DNA from: Symbiodinium natans
Lineage: Eukaryota; Sar; Dinophyceae; Suessiales; Symbiodiniaceae
Direction: 5' to 3'
NCBI GenBank assembly: GCA_905221605.1
Contig: CAJNDS010002349.1
Location: forward strand, 124,001-188,000
DNA: 64,000 bases
In this document: positions 25,480 to 37,489 of the stretch, piece after piece
How positions within the stretch are numbered: position 1 is the stretch's first letter
How the letters are laid out: every line of letters starts with the position of its first letter
The notes under the pieces: generated by a model
What the model was told of the DNA's origin: nothing
Database searches by the model: none
Seen by the model: the letters and a program-made list of their open reading frames with translations, nothing else
Made by a program: the position numbers and the translations under genes

Positions 25480-26790
25480 TCCATTCTACACTCACTAGTT
25501 CATACACTCACTAGTTGTCCGAAGCCCGAGTTTGCTTCTGCTGCTAGACTGATTTGCGAACTCTTATTTTGGCTTCGCGCGCATGAACCCTTGTACCAAC
25601 CTGATGTTGAGCGTCTGCTGCTGTTCTTGCTTGCTTTGAGCTGCTTTTGTATGTTGATTTCTTATGGTTGGAAGTAACGTACAAGTTTTTACTCGTGGGC
25701 AGATCTCCCTACAGCATCAATATGAACATTTGATGTTGTGTGTCGGTTCTTCTGGTTTTTGCATGTACTTGTTTGTATTTATGCATTGTCTTCTTATAAT
25801 AAATTACATATTTTGAAATGGTTTGCTTGTCTTTCTTTTTGGCTTAATGAAAGCTTTCTAAGCAGCTTATACAATTCCGAAACTAGATATTGTGTGTGTG
25901 CTTTTTGTTATTGTTGTTGTCGGTCTTTTGTGTGCTGCCTGCCTATGCTTCTGACTCTTGACTGAGCTCTTGATCTTACGTGCATAATTCCCCACCCCCC
26001 CCCCTCAAGCCCTGAAACTCGAACTTGAGTGGCTTTTGCTGCTTTCGGTTGTTTCGTACCTTTGTGTTGTATTCTGATGGTTTAGCAAATTTGTCTGTCT
26101 CTGATACCAGAATTCTGAAACTTGACTTTGCGCGTTTGTGCTGTTGTTGGGCTTTTGTGCTCAACTTGCCTATGGTTTGGACAGAGCCGTCATCTTCCTT
26201 GCTGGCTGAAGCGCGCACACCCCTTCACACTTCCGAAACTCGATTTTGTGTGTGTGTGTGTATCTCTGTGTGTGTGTGTGTTGCTTTTGCTGTTCAAATT
26301 TGTTGTGTGCTGTTTTGGTATAGTTTTGTTTGCCCCAATGCCCTACAGACTCATTCAGAGACTTGATTCTGTGTTGTGTTGTTGTGGTTCGTGCGGTTTT
26401 TGTGGTTGTCGTGGTGGTTGTTGTGGTGGTTATTATGGTAGTTGTCGTGGTGGTTGTTGTGGTTTTTCTGATGGTGGTTCTTGTGGGAGTTGTGGCGGTG
26501 CTTGTTGTGGTGGCTGTGGTGGCGGTTATTGTGGTGGTAGTCGTGGTGGTTGTCGTGGTGGTTGTTGTGGTGGTCGTGGTGATAATTGTCGTGGTGGTTG
26601 TTGTGGTTGCCATAATGGCTGTTGTGGTGGTTGTCGTGGTGGTTATTATGGTGGTGGTTGTGGTAGCAGTTGTGGTGGTGGTTGTGCTGGTGGTTGTGGT
26701 GGTGGTTGTGGTGGTTGGTGGTGGTGGTTGTGGTGGTGGTTGATGATGTTGCCCTCTTGTGTGCTGCTTGCCTATGCTCGGGACTGAGCT
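25480..26790. repeat. Degenerate T/G-rich tandem region ending in a GTGGTTGT array
   Basis: Repeated elements recur along about 1.3 kb: CCGAAACT at about 25,877 and 26,233 with a variant CTGAAACTTGA at about 26,115; TGTGTGTG runs; CTTTTGCTGTT segments; and the phrase GTGTGCTG-CTTGCCTATGCT at about 25,930 and 26,758. From 26,370 to 26,750 the sequence is almost purely G and T, mostly GTGGTTGT units. The strand asymmetry is extreme. Cys/Gly-rich and Val-rich frames here are artefacts. Confidence 0.75.
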
Positions 26791-26859
26791 TGGGTATCCG
26801 CGTGTGTATATGTATATGCAACTACTACATATACATATATATGTGTGTTTTATTTATGT

Positions 26860-28020
26860 CTAATCTGCAGCGAAGCATCGATAGCTGTTCTTCCTGGTGT
26901 CGCCTTATCAGAAAGAAGCACATCTTCAAAGGCCCTCCAAAACTGATTCCTGCAAAACCCGCGCAAGGTGGAGGGCCTCCTCTTCAACTCCAGCGCCTGC
27001 ACACAGGCAGAATCTCCTTTGAAAACGTGCACAACAGTTGAAACACAACATCATGGTACGCCCCTCGTTTCATGGCACGAGTGAAGGCTCAGGCCTGCAT
27101 CTGCGAGGTCACGTTGCTTCTCCACACTCGAACGCCTCAGTTCTCAGGGCGAGCACAAAACCTTCACTCCTGTGCGTCGGCCGGCGACCCACAAGCACCC
27201 CAGCATTGTGCGTTTCATCTCTCACACGGAACACACCGACTTACCGTCAGAACCAAAAAGAAGAAGCAGCCATCACAAGCAGAGCTCCCCGTGCCTTAGC
27301 CCAAAATATCCATACTTTGCCACGTCGCTGTCTTCATTCACCGCGTCAAACAGGTAGAAAGGACACAAACGGCCGTCCCCTGCACCATCACCAGCAGGAG
27401 CTTCACAACGTCCGAGAGAGCATATAGTGAATGCATGCATGCGTGTGTGCACAAAAGTACAAATACAAGCGTACGTAGATATGTAGAATTATGTGGATAT
27501 AATGTGCATGAACTGGCAAGCTCCTGCGTGGACGATCAAGCTGTGTGGATGCTGCTTCCTGAACTTGAGGAAGGCCTTAGCACACAGAGGGCATCGCTAT
27601 CAAGAACAATCTCACAGTTGCACGGTGCCATGAGCTTCGGGCAGCTGGGATTTCCTTGGACTGCATCTGCATCACACGCGCACCCTTGCCCATGCAAATG
27701 TGGTACAGCCGCCTCCTGCACTCAAGGTCGGCAGACAGACAGAGGACAACGATGCAGACCGGAGCTTTGCCAAGTTGGCCGCGGCCTGCAAGACTCATCT
27801 GCGTAGCAATCCAGAGCCAGAACATCCTCTTCCTGAACCAGAAGTAAGGTCTTGCCCTACCCTTCTTGCATTCCTGAAATGCACTGCAAACATCTGCAAA
27901 AAAGGTAGTCCTGGCTGTACTTGAACACGCACCAGTGGCGGACCCAGCGGTCACCAAGCGCAGCGCAGCGCTTCAGGAGCCATCCGGACGTGGCATCCTC
28001 GGCTCAAGGTCCGGCATTTA
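26860..28020. other. No gene clearly supported
   Basis: Minus-strand frames near 27,720-27,560 contain a Cys-rich stretch (CNCEIVLDSDALC) and could be an exon, but a second frame over the same bases is just as open. Nothing else stands out. Confidence 0.3.
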
Positions 28021-28119
28021 AGATGAAATAGCACGTATTACATCAAATAATGAGCTACTTCTTGCTTTGCTATAACATGTATATCTATACACACACATAT
28101 GTGCTTAACATCTTCTTTA

Positions 28120-29340
28120 CATTACATAAAAAAGTATGACCTGAACACATTCCGACTCCTGTGGCCAAGCTGCCGCGGCCATGTCAGCTGCGATCTGCTG
28201 TGAAACCAGCAGTCCACCCAAGCACGTGTAGCTTCGCCATGATTTTGCAACACTAAAGCAGCTAAAGCATGTTGTACGCCTCCGGCTACTGTACGAAGTA
28301 CACTGCATCAGCCTGTGCTCAATTCGAAGGCTTTGGACAGGTCTGATGCTTAGAAAGCCTCTGGCAAAGGCGGATCATGGCCCTTGCAACTTGCGACACA
28401 CAAACACATACGCAAGAATCACGTTAGTTCAAGCCCACAACCAACAAGCCGAACTGCAAGCTTGCAGCTTGAGCGGATCTTCCATGGACTGCGTGGCTGT
28501 CTCTGTGACTGGTGATGGCCGCAAGTGTCTTCTTGAAACACGTTCTGTCTTTAACCGGCTCCGACGACGACTGATGAGGATGATGACGACGCGCATGGCG
28601 ATGCGGCTAGTCTTGTGTGAACCGCTTTAGGGAGATTCATTGTCTAGCGTTCAAAAGGCCTGTGCAAACAGAAGCAAAGAGCTTCGTCGAAAGCCGTAGG
28701 AGTCGTAGGAGAATGCCATGCCAAAGGACCGACCAACCGAGCATGAGCGGAACGAAAGATGCGCTGGGCTCACTGGGCCTTCAGAGGACGCTGATGAGAA
28801 TGGTCTGAGCAGCATTCATCCACCCCGCACTCAGTAGCAGTGTGGAAAACAACGGGCAGACTCGCGCTGGGCGTCAGGAACCGTGCATATGGCCACACCC
28901 TGGGAGCACATGCAATGAAACCGGAAGATCCAACCAGGATCATGGCAATCATGCATGGTTCAGCAACACCAAGGTAGAGTCAGCCGACGGATATCAATAG
29001 CGTTGTGCGTTCACAACTCCAGAGCCCTCAAGCCCTGGTCACATTCATGCGATCATCATATTGTACGTCCAAGTCCAAGGGTGCGTGAACCACAAAACGG
29101 ACCCACTCCTCCGGAGACGTAGGCCAGGTCACTTGCTCTTGAAACCAACTCGCTCCACAGCGCAGATTGTTGAAGATCCGGGCCGCAGACGGATACAAGC
29201 AGTAGCTGTAGCTCTGTTTCCCGTGCCATCGCAGGGTGAGATCCATTAAAGAGCTGGTGATTCCCAGCTGAATTCGGCCCCGGGCGGAAGCCCGTGCAGC
29301 GGTGAGACCTTCAGCGAGCCGCGGTCTGAGTGCCTTTTTT
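28120..29340 (-). CDS. Unrecognised probable exons
   Basis: The best candidate is 29,335-29,030 on the minus strand (SLMDLTLRWHGKQSYSYCLY, then PSAARIFNNLRCGASWFQEQ, then VRFVVHAPLDLDVQYDDRM), which has strong protein-like composition for about 90 codons. A second is 28,230-28,125 (CLGGLLVSQQIAADMAAAAW). A third, 28,952-28,880, starts with a hydrophobic segment (MIAMILVGSSGFIACAP). No family is recognised and the link between them is not shown. A telomere-like tract at 29,358-29,398 borders the first. Confidence 0.35.
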
Positions 29341-29399
29341 GATGGGGATCGGGGATTCAGGGTTTTGGGGTTTGGGGTTATATAGGGTTTAGGGATCAT

Positions 29400-30040
29400 T
29401 GTCCTACTCCGCAGCTCTCAACCTTCGAAATTGAGGGCTTCGGCTTCCTCGCTATGGTACAGAACTGAGTTTACAGATGCTGCCTCACGCCAGCGCTAGC
29501 AGCCAGTCAGCTCCTTAGTGCATGCCCCTAGCATCTTGTTCATCTTGTGGTCACCTTTTGCTTCGGTGCAACTACGCCACCTGCTGAGCACAGGTTGGGT
29601 GCAGTTGCACGTATGAACTGTCTCAGCCTCGAACGGCGTACCCATGGTACTCATCTTCCACTGGCACCTTTGCAGACGAACCCTTACTCGAAGCAGTGGG
29701 ACAGCTATGACTGGAAGCATGCACCAGTCTTCGACATGCATGCCCGGAAAAACTCCACGCTGAAGGAGGACCAGAGGTGCTAAGCTTGCTACCGCGGTTA
29801 TCCAGATCTGCCCTCGCGGAATGAGCCTGTCGCCACAAGTACCATTCAGACCGTGCTTTGGCCGACCACAGCTGCCCGAACTGAGTGGCTTGCGGGAAGC
29901 TCTTGGGAAAGCAGTTGGCATCCCACTGAAGAACTTGCTGAGGACCCCTGACCTTTTCGCTGTCCTGGCGATGCATTTTACTGCACTTCACTCCGTGCAT
30001 CTCTGGAAGACATGATAAGACATGCAGCAAGTCGCAGCTT
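29400..30040 (-). other. Ambiguous coding region
   Basis: Two overlapping minus-strand frames are open here. The more protein-like piece is about 29,950-29,830 (QVLQWDANCFPKSFPQATQF onward). No motif identifies it. Confidence 0.25.
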
Positions 30041-30091
30041 GACCCTTGACCGAAAGTGCCGGGACAGCAGTCCAGAGCAGTGGCTTTGATT

Positions 30092-31041
30092 TTAGGCCTC
30101 CGCAGGCTCCGCCATTTCGGCGTTGGACTCGATCAGCTTCAAGGCCGCCTCGGCAGCCCTCTTTACACGTGGGTCCGGATCGGATCTCGCAACGCGCCGG
30201 AGGAGGAGCTGCACCCCACCGGTCGCCTTGGCCCCACACCTTCCAAGAGCCTCTGCAACTGCTCGGCGGACGTTCCACTCATCGTCCGCCAAGGCCATAC
30301 TTAGGCGATGCACCACCTCGGTCATGTCGGATATGGCCTTGCTTTTGGCCAGCTTTCCCAATGTCTGCGCAGCTGCCCCGCGGGCGTCCTCTTCTTCGTC
30401 TTCCAAGACCAAGAGAAGGGCCTCCAGGGCAGATGCCGAGGCCGCGCCGATGTTGCCCAGAGCCTCGGCCGCACCCCAGCGAACCCCGCCGTCATCGTCC
30501 TCAAGGAGAGCTGAGAGGCAGGGAGACTTGTTGAGAGGGATTGTGAGGTGCTTCCGTCTGAGATACTGCTTTAAGATGTCTTAGAAGATGCCTCAACTGA
30601 TGCGTCAGAACAGCCTGAACACTCCTTCCTTCCGTTCTCCGGGTCCTCCAGAAGCTGGCTCAGAACCTCCACGGCCGTGTCATCGCACACGTGCCCGACA
30701 GCCCGCGCTGCGGCGCAGCGCACGTCGGGGTCGTCATCATCGAGGCAACGCAGCAAGTCGGCGGAGGCCGCACCGGCCTCCTTTCCGAGCTTCGCCAGCT
30801 CATCCGCGGCCTTCCACCGGTCTCGTGGCTTAGAACTGCTCAGCTGCTGCACCTGAAGGGAGCACCGAGACTCTGCAAAACGGACACGGACCACATAGGA
30901 CTCATCGGCAATCCCTGGAGCTTCCCCGGAGCTTCCCTCTGAGCGCGGCACCAGGGCAGTTACATCTGCGTCCCGAGTTGAAGGCACCATGATTGCCGGA
31001 GATTGTGGGGCTTGAGCCCAGCTGCCACTGTCATCAGCCAT
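30092..31041 (-). CDS. HEAT-repeat (PBS-lyase-type) protein gene, two exons
   Basis: Exon 1 starts at an ATG at 31,041 (MADDSGSWAQAPQSPAIMVP). It has a low-complexity N-terminus and then HEAT units (RWKAADELAKLGKEAGAASA; PDVRCAAARAVGHVCDDTA), ending near 30,640. Exon 2 starts near 30,510 (LLEDDDGGVRWGAAEALGNI), continues through DARGAAAQTLGKLAKSKA and WNVRRAVAEALGRCGAKAT, and ends with VKRAAEAALKLIESNAEMAE and a stop at 30,092. Five short helical repeats of the D..VR..AA.ALG type are visible. Such repeats form alpha-solenoids that bind other proteins; no enzymatic motif is present. The exact junction between the exons is unresolved. Predicted length is near 270 residues. Confidence 0.75.
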
Positions 31042-31099
31042 GGATCCGTCTTGGACATGCTTCGACCCATGGAGAATTTTTCAGATGACGTTCGAGGCT

Positions 31100-31800
31100 T
31101 CCCGGCCTTCAACAGGTCCTTGACGGCTTGAGAGGAAATCTCCACCCGCGCCTAGGCGAAGGCGAAAAAAAGTAGCCGACATCAATACCATTCGCCCTTG
31201 GGGGAGTTTGGCCGCTACAGCACGGACTTTTTGAGATCACTGCTAGCTCTTGGGCACCCATGACCTGCAGCAAGGACTTCACAGGGATACAGGGATTTGG
31301 AGATGAAGTATCACAAGGCTGCATCCTCTGCGCGTGCCTTCTGATTCTGAACGAAGAGGAAAAGTTTCTCTTCGTCGTCGTCCTGCACAGGGCTGATCAG
31401 CAACATCGTGAGATGGGGGGGGCAGCTGCGACAGCTATGTGGTACAGAGGAAATCCGTAAACTAGCACACAAGCACGTCATGCCGTGGCTCTTCTTGATT
31501 TCTTGCTGTGGGCGATTCGAGCGCACTGCAGGATCAGCTGCTTCGGTCTACGCTGACCAGCTATTTCTTCTGCACATGCGCACATGCTCGCATGTGCGAT
31601 CGCACATCTCCGTGCTTTGCAAGATCTTTAAACCTTAATCTGTACAATGCTGCGAGCTTCAGCTGCTTGGCTTCAGAGACAGGCCAACGAGCTTGACCTG
31701 TGCCCAGGGTGCTCTACAAGGAGAACAGTGAATCCATGAAATCGCGACGAACTGTTGCTTTGAACTTGAGTCTTCAATTGGGGCATCAGTACTAGGGATA
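31100..31800. other. Spacer, nothing recognised
   Basis: No coding motif or repeat was recognised upstream of the HEAT-repeat gene apart from a short minus-strand frame at 31,145-31,030, which overlaps the start of that gene in another frame. Confidence 0.4.
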
Positions 31801-31839
31801 GCTAGGGGGAAAAGGTCTTGGACGGCTTGCGGTTAATGG

Positions 31840-33170
31840 CTCAAAGTGGTCCTGCTTCAGTGGCAGCTTCAAGGCGTTGGCCAGCTGCTGGCGTCGCGCA
31901 AGCACTTTGGCGTCCTCCTACAGCACAACCCGACCAGAGTGTTCCACAAACTGCTTTTTTAGAGTCTTTTGTACCAGAGCCTACACTGCGAAGATGGAGA
32001 GAAAGGCAGAGATGCTGCCATAACACCCGTCACACTCTCTTCTTCTCAGCGAACAGATTGGTCCTGCGCCTTCGCCGAAAGTTCTCGAACACTGGTGTCA
32101 TAAAGCAAGCCACCTCCCAGTATTGAGCTGAAGGCATTGGATAAGCTGAAGCGGAAAGTGACAAGTTTGCAGGCGACGCTGTAACAGAACAGCGCCCCGG
32201 ACACAGCTCCGAAATTGCGAATGGCACGCTCTGAGACTGCTCGGTGAGTTCGGTGGTATTGAAAGAAAGCACAGACAGCATGACTGCATTGCCAGCACCT
32301 ATCACCGAGGCAGCGCCATCTGACTGCAAGAAGACCAGCGAAGGCTTCTCCTCTGGAATCGAGCCGACATGCCCCCGGCAGAAGCCCCAAAAAACCCAAG
32401 AAGTTTCTGTACCCGAGATGCAAAGGCACAACCAGCCTCGAGCGCAGGCTTCGCCGCAACCACGGAGGCTTTTGGCATGGCGTGTAACTCTGAGGGGCTA
32501 CTCTTGATTCTAGATCGCTGCACTCGGATGCACTGGCGACAACACCTGGGTCATTGTAAACCTGGCAGCTCCTCATGATGAAAGCGACATTTTGAGCAGA
32601 ACTGAAAGCCGGCGGCCGCGCTGCATGCTGCGCACCCCTCTGTTCGCCACAGGAATACGCTGGTATTCCGTCCTCATCAAAGTTGAGCTGCATGGACTCC
32701 TTCAGAATGCAGTCGCTCCCGGCATTGTTGTGCACCTGGGTACGAAGCAGACTCACCGAGCAGAGCTGGAGTATGACACAGCGCCCTACCCGTGTGCGCA
32801 TCGTTTCGTTGTAGCCCATGAAGGCCTCGATGAAGACCTGGCACTCAACAAGTGATGCTGCACCTTTAGGATTTCCGTTTCGAGCTCTGAGGCGGCTACA
32901 TGGTTGGCGTGGAAAAGGTCGGAAGACGTCAAGTCTTCCACTTTCCAGATCAGCAACTGGCAGGGGCACAGAGGGTCAGCCTGCGTAACATGTAAATCTC
33001 TGCAGCCTTTTAATTCTTGCCTACCGCAGAACATCAAGAAGGCCTCGATAGGCCTAAAGCGAGCTGTGCTCCAGCAGTTCAAGCAGTCCTTCGCCTTGGG
33101 ACGACGCCGATTCAGGTGGAGGTCAGGGGGTACGAGATGACAGCGAGAGGGGATGAAGTTTGCAGCTGAC
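31840..33170 (-). CDS. Unrecognised multi-exon gene, one hydrophobic segment
   Basis: Minus-strand frames with protein-like stretches are: about 33,165-33,020 (PSRCHLVPPDLHLNRRRPKA onward, then FRPIEAFLMFCGRQEL); 32,860-32,560 (CQVFIEAFMGYNETMRTRVG, then LKESMQLNFDEDGIPAYSC); and 32,250-32,050 (IRNFGAVSGALFCYSVACKL, then SSILGGGLLYDTSVRELSAK), which contains a possible membrane segment. A minus-strand frame is open without interruption from 32,969 to 32,046. No family is recognised. Confidence 0.35.
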
Positions 33171-33819
33171 CCCTCTTTGCAATAGCCTCTCATGCCCTTG
33201 CTCGCAGGAGACCCGATCTGCGTTTGGGACCCTCGTGGGGCTCTTGCTCTGGTTCTTGATTGCTCTGTCTCTTCAGTTGCAAGAGGGCTCACGGGTAAAC
33301 CCCTCCACCCAACCCCACAACCTAACCTACAAGCCCTAGACCCCTGAACCTTCCAATTCCAGCGCAGCCACAACCGACCTTTCAAGACCAACAACCCCAC
33401 AACTCGCAGCACCGCTCCACCTTGCAGTTGAAGATCTGCTTGTGATCAAGACCCAGTATGAGAGCGATTCTCTCCTTGAAAGCAACCTGCGGCAGGGCAA
33501 AAGCCTAGAGAAGCGCCTCTTTAGTGCTCGTAACAGTGGCTCATCTCAGCAAAGCGCTGGCAAGGGGGCACTTCCTTTTTTTCCTTTAGCCGGCAGCTTT
33601 CATCAGCTGCTTGCCAGTAGCAGTCTTCTCATGTTGGGTCAGAGCTCGATGCAGCCTCGGTGGTTGGGCTCTTTCAGCGTGGGCGTCGGTACCTTCTTGT
33701 CCTCAGTCATGCAATGAGCTGGACAACCTGAAACTGTCCATTTTGCTTTGTCTTCCTTCCAAGTTGTCATGCTTGACCCTTTCATGGAAGGGCGTTCCCT
33801 ACGCTTCTGTCCTTTAGAG

Positions 33820-34060
33820 TCACTTGAAGGCCCCATGTGTCTTCAACCCGGAAAAAAAAAACGAGGTTTGCAGCTTTGGACTCTTGAGTCTGCGTATGTC
33901 TGTGCAAAACGAGCCCCACAGTTCCACTGTTCTGCACACATATGGCAGAGTCTGCTTCAAGGCAGCTTTCCTCACTGCATGTACCTTCACCGCCAAGAGG
34001 CTCCCAACCTCAGCAAAACAAGGCTGCAGCCGAGCGCAGCCAGAGACAGGACAACGTCCA
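33820..34060 (-). CDS. Possible exon
   Basis: The minus-strand frame at about 34,020-33,850 reads FAEVGSLLAVKVHAVRKAAL, then KQTLPYVCRTVELWGSFC. Composition is protein-like, but nothing identifies it. A telomere-like block begins 200 bp away. Confidence 0.25.
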
Positions 34061-34249
34061 GGCCTCGCAGAAGCTGCAGAAGCCCCGGAGAACAAGTCTC
34101 CATACGCCCTTGTGTGTCAGACGGCTGCAACCTAAATCTCTGCAGCCTGAATGCTACCCGGTCCGTCCTCCACGGTAAGGTCCCTTGTTGGACTTCCTTA
34201 GACTACCTCGTCCTTGAGGTAGCTCAATGACTAGGCTCAACCTCGAAGC

Positions 34250-34334
34250 CTCGTAAACCCCTCCCCTCGAAAGCCCTCAAAGCCCTAAACCCCCAAATCC
34301 TAAACCCTAAACCCCAAACCCTAAACCCTAAACC

Positions 34335-34387
<53 letters not shown>

Positions 34388-34432
34388 ACCCTAACCCTAA
34401 ACCCTACACGCTAAACCCTAAACCCTGTCCGA
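34250..34432. repeat. Telomere-like CCCTAAA and CCCTCAA array
   Basis: CCCTAAA units give way to about ten consecutive CCCTCAA units (about 34,330-34,390) and then return to CCCTAAA. The CCCTCAA run is a locally amplified variant. Confidence 0.95.
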
Positions 34433-34529
34433 GGAAGGATGCGGCCGGCGCCTCCGTGGCTCTCTTGCGCTGATGGCGTCGGCTCCGCCTCTGGCGGACT
34501 GAGGCCCTCCTGGAAGACAGGAGCCTTAA

Positions 34530-34980
34530 AGTTTTCAGGTTTTAGGGATTTCTTAAATTTTAGGGTTTTAGGTTTGTTTTAGGTTTTAGGGTTTTAAGGT
34601 TTGTAGGGTTTTAAGGTTTTTAGGGTTTTACGGATTTAGGGTTTTAAGGTTTCAGGGTTTTAAGGTTTTAGGGTTTTAAGGTTTTAGGGTTTTAAGGTTT
34701 TAGGACTTTTGGGGTTGAGGCTTCCGGGTCGGGTTTCGGGTTTAGGGCTTTGGGTCTTGGGTTCAAGGCGACGGGCATAGGGCTTGGGTTGAGGGTTCAG
34801 GTTTAAGCCCGGTGCAAAATCCGGTCCTGTAGCCAGGGTAGGAGCCTCTGCTTCATTCGCTTCGGATTCAAGCTGACTTGGCGGATCTGCCGCCCATCCT
34901 GGCAGACGTTTGGGTTTAGGGTTTAGGGTTTAGGGCTTAGGGCTTATGGTTTAGGGTTGGGCTTAGGGTTGAGGGATTTC
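34530..34980. repeat. Telomere-like TTTAGGG/TTTTAGGG array, opposite orientation
   Basis: Units such as GGTTTTAGGGTTTTAA dominate 34,550-34,710, followed by GGGTT variants and a TTTAGGG tract at 34,910-34,970. Orientation is opposite to the array at 34.25-34.43 kb. 35,820-35,888 is a further clean CCCTAAA tract of about nine units. Confidence 0.9.
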
Positions 34981-36237
34981 CAACTGCCTGGGGCCTGCTG
35001 CCTTACTCGGCCGAGCACGCCCGCATTCGTAGCGATCGCTTTTGGAGCTTAGCTTGCCCCTTTTCCTGGTGTTCCTTTTCCAGTTCAGGACAGCCCACTC
35101 CTCACTTGTTCGGCTTAGGGCTACCCTCCTCTCCACTCTCCATGCAAGGCATTTAGCTGCAGAGCCTGTGGTTCAGCTGCCCGACCTCTTAACGGGGCGT
35201 GTACCCAACAACCATGATTTCCTTCCAGAACCATGGATCAGGTTTCTGAACCCACCACAAAGGACTGCTAAAACAGGCGGAGCTCTCGTGCCCCGATGTT
35301 TTCAGGGCTGGCACGGCTTGAAGCAGGGCCGGATGAAGAAAGAGCTTTTGAAACCGGTTCGAATCGTCAACACTGCCCTTAAACCCTCAGCTTGACCCTA
35401 AAAACTCGACCCCAATACGTCCCGCACCCTGAGAGCAGACATCGTCCTTGTACTGGGCGATAGTTGGATACATCTTCACCTGCTCCGTGTTGCAAAGTAC
35501 CTGCACAGTCTGATGCTTGGCCCCGGCCAGTGAGGGCCCACATGCGCTGTGACGATAATTCTGGGGCAGAAAAACCTTGAACAGATGGGCCTTCTCCGTC
35601 GCGCAATCAACGATTGCAAAACGGACCTCGCACAAAAACACGCTGAATCGAACGCCACACGTCGTAGGGGATGGGAGGTGTCAGGTGCGGGGGGGCCATG
35701 AGGGCCAGGTCACAGCAGCTGTGAAATGCCCGGTGTTGAGCTTTTTCTGCCATTCCGCAGCTTGCCTTACACCACGGCCATTGCGCAAGGTCTGATCGCC
35801 ACAATGAAACTTGCCACTCCCCCTAAACCCTAAACCCTAAACCCTAAACCCTAAACCCTAAACCCCAAACCCTAAACCCTAAACCCTCGGTTGATCTGAG
35901 GTGCTCGGAGATGAGGAGCTCGAGATGATGGCAAGGCTCCCACCAGGAGGGGCAGAAAGCCACAATCCACTGCTCGGCACCACCTCAGTGGGTGATAGCT
36001 GCTTCTGGGTCTCAGAAACATTCCCGAAAGCCAATCACGTGCATCATAATTCTTGTATTACAGATATCACGAGCTCTCTCCAAGGCTTAACCCTCAGCAT
36101 CCCTCAACAACAGCCTCCATCAGCTGTCCCCGCAGTGCCCTGGAAGAGGATGCTGTTCAGCTGAGCCAGTTGCCTGCAAGTACCAGTGAGCGCGGCCCGA
36201 TGCAAACAGAAGCACTGCAAGAAAATGGAACCTCATA

Positions 36238-37260
36238 AACAAATAACAATAATAATAATGATGATGATGATGATAACAATAGTAATAGTAAATAATAGTA
36301 AAAGTAGTAATAACAATAGTAACACAAGCCACCCGAACATTTCATGCAGTCTTGTCTGGCGCATCCAAAGAAAGACAAGTGAATGCAAGGAGTTCATCTG
36401 CAAGCTGCGGGGAGGACGGCCAGCTGATAGTGATAAGTGATATTTCATACAATGTGCGTGAGGTAAGCTGTTGTGAAACCCAACATCTTCTATGCCAAGC
36501 AAGGACCTGGGCTACTCCGCAGGCCTTCCCATGTAGTGCTCACTGAAGCCTGTCAATTCCTCCGGTGATGTCCAGCTGTCACCGATCACCGGCGCCTTTC
36601 AAAATTCTGCGCATCATGCGGGGCCACCCACTATCATGTGGAGTGAAACTGTGCGCCATTTTGCCAGTGTCTTCGCCTCTCTGGCTGTGGCAACCGCGAG
36701 GCAAGCGAAGGAGAAGATCCAGGATGTCATGGCGAGTTCTGAGACGGTACGAGAACACGAAGCGAAGAGAGCGTAGAGGCCTCTCCGATGCTACAATTGG
36801 GGGGCAGACCGCTGAAAGAAGCTGCGCAGCAACCACGGCAACAACAATCGTTATTAACAATAGCAGCAGCATGAGAAGCAACAAGAGATCCGGTACTGTT
36901 GTCATGTAATGGTAGTCATCGGCACTATGTGCCGTCAATAACCGTCATTAGCAATAGCCATAGCAGTGTATACACTGCAATCGTAGCAGCACTCGTACTC
37001 GCAACAGTAAGTTAGAGATAGCCGTAGCCACAGCATGATAGTCATAGTCATCGTCAGAACCACAAGCATACCAACCTGGACAGTAATAGCAATAGAAACA
37101 GCAATGGCGATACGACAGGTCATGGTACTGGTACAAGGTACATGGTCATACAATGAAAATGGTTCTCGTCATAGTTATACATCATCATCGCCATCATCGT
37201 CGTTATCGTCATCATCATCGTCGTCGTCGCCAACCTCATCATCATCATGATTCCGATTGT
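36238..37260. repeat. Simple-repeat region (AAT/ATG, ATC triplets)
   Basis: 36,240-36,330 contains AATAATAATGATGATG and AGTAATA-type triplets. 36,840-36,900 and 36,940-37,100 contain AGTCATAG-like and AGCAATAG-like degenerate units. 37,175-37,250 is rich in ATCATCATC and GTCGTCGTC. 35.0-36.2 kb and 36.4-36.8 kb show no recognised gene. Confidence 0.7.
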
Positions 37261-37489
37261 GATTGCATTGCACGCCACAAGCACTCGGCAACATGCATCT
37301 CCTCCTCTAATCTCCATATGCAACGAAGACGGGGGAGGGGGAGGGCGGGGGGGGCACCACAATGCCAAAGGCAATGATCATCGCCTGGCCGCACAGAGAT
37401 GGAGAATCATGGAGCTAGCACGGAAGATTTTTCCAGGAACTTCCCTGTTGCACAAGCACGCCGTGGAAGCCAAAGATGTAGCCTCGGAT

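Noticed and set aside
26122-26787. Cys/Gly-rich 221-codon frame resembling a keratin-associated or metal-binding protein
   Set aside because: It is a translation of the GTGGTTGT repeat; all frames are open across it.
30960-31145. Frame with DLLKAGKPRTSS, briefly considered as part of a kinase catalytic loop
   Set aside because: It lacks HRD, DFG and surrounding motifs and overlaps the start of the HEAT-repeat gene in another frame.
34250-34980. Telomere fusion point
   Set aside because: Here CCCTAAA precedes TTTAGGG on the plus strand, the opposite order to a head-to-head end fusion.
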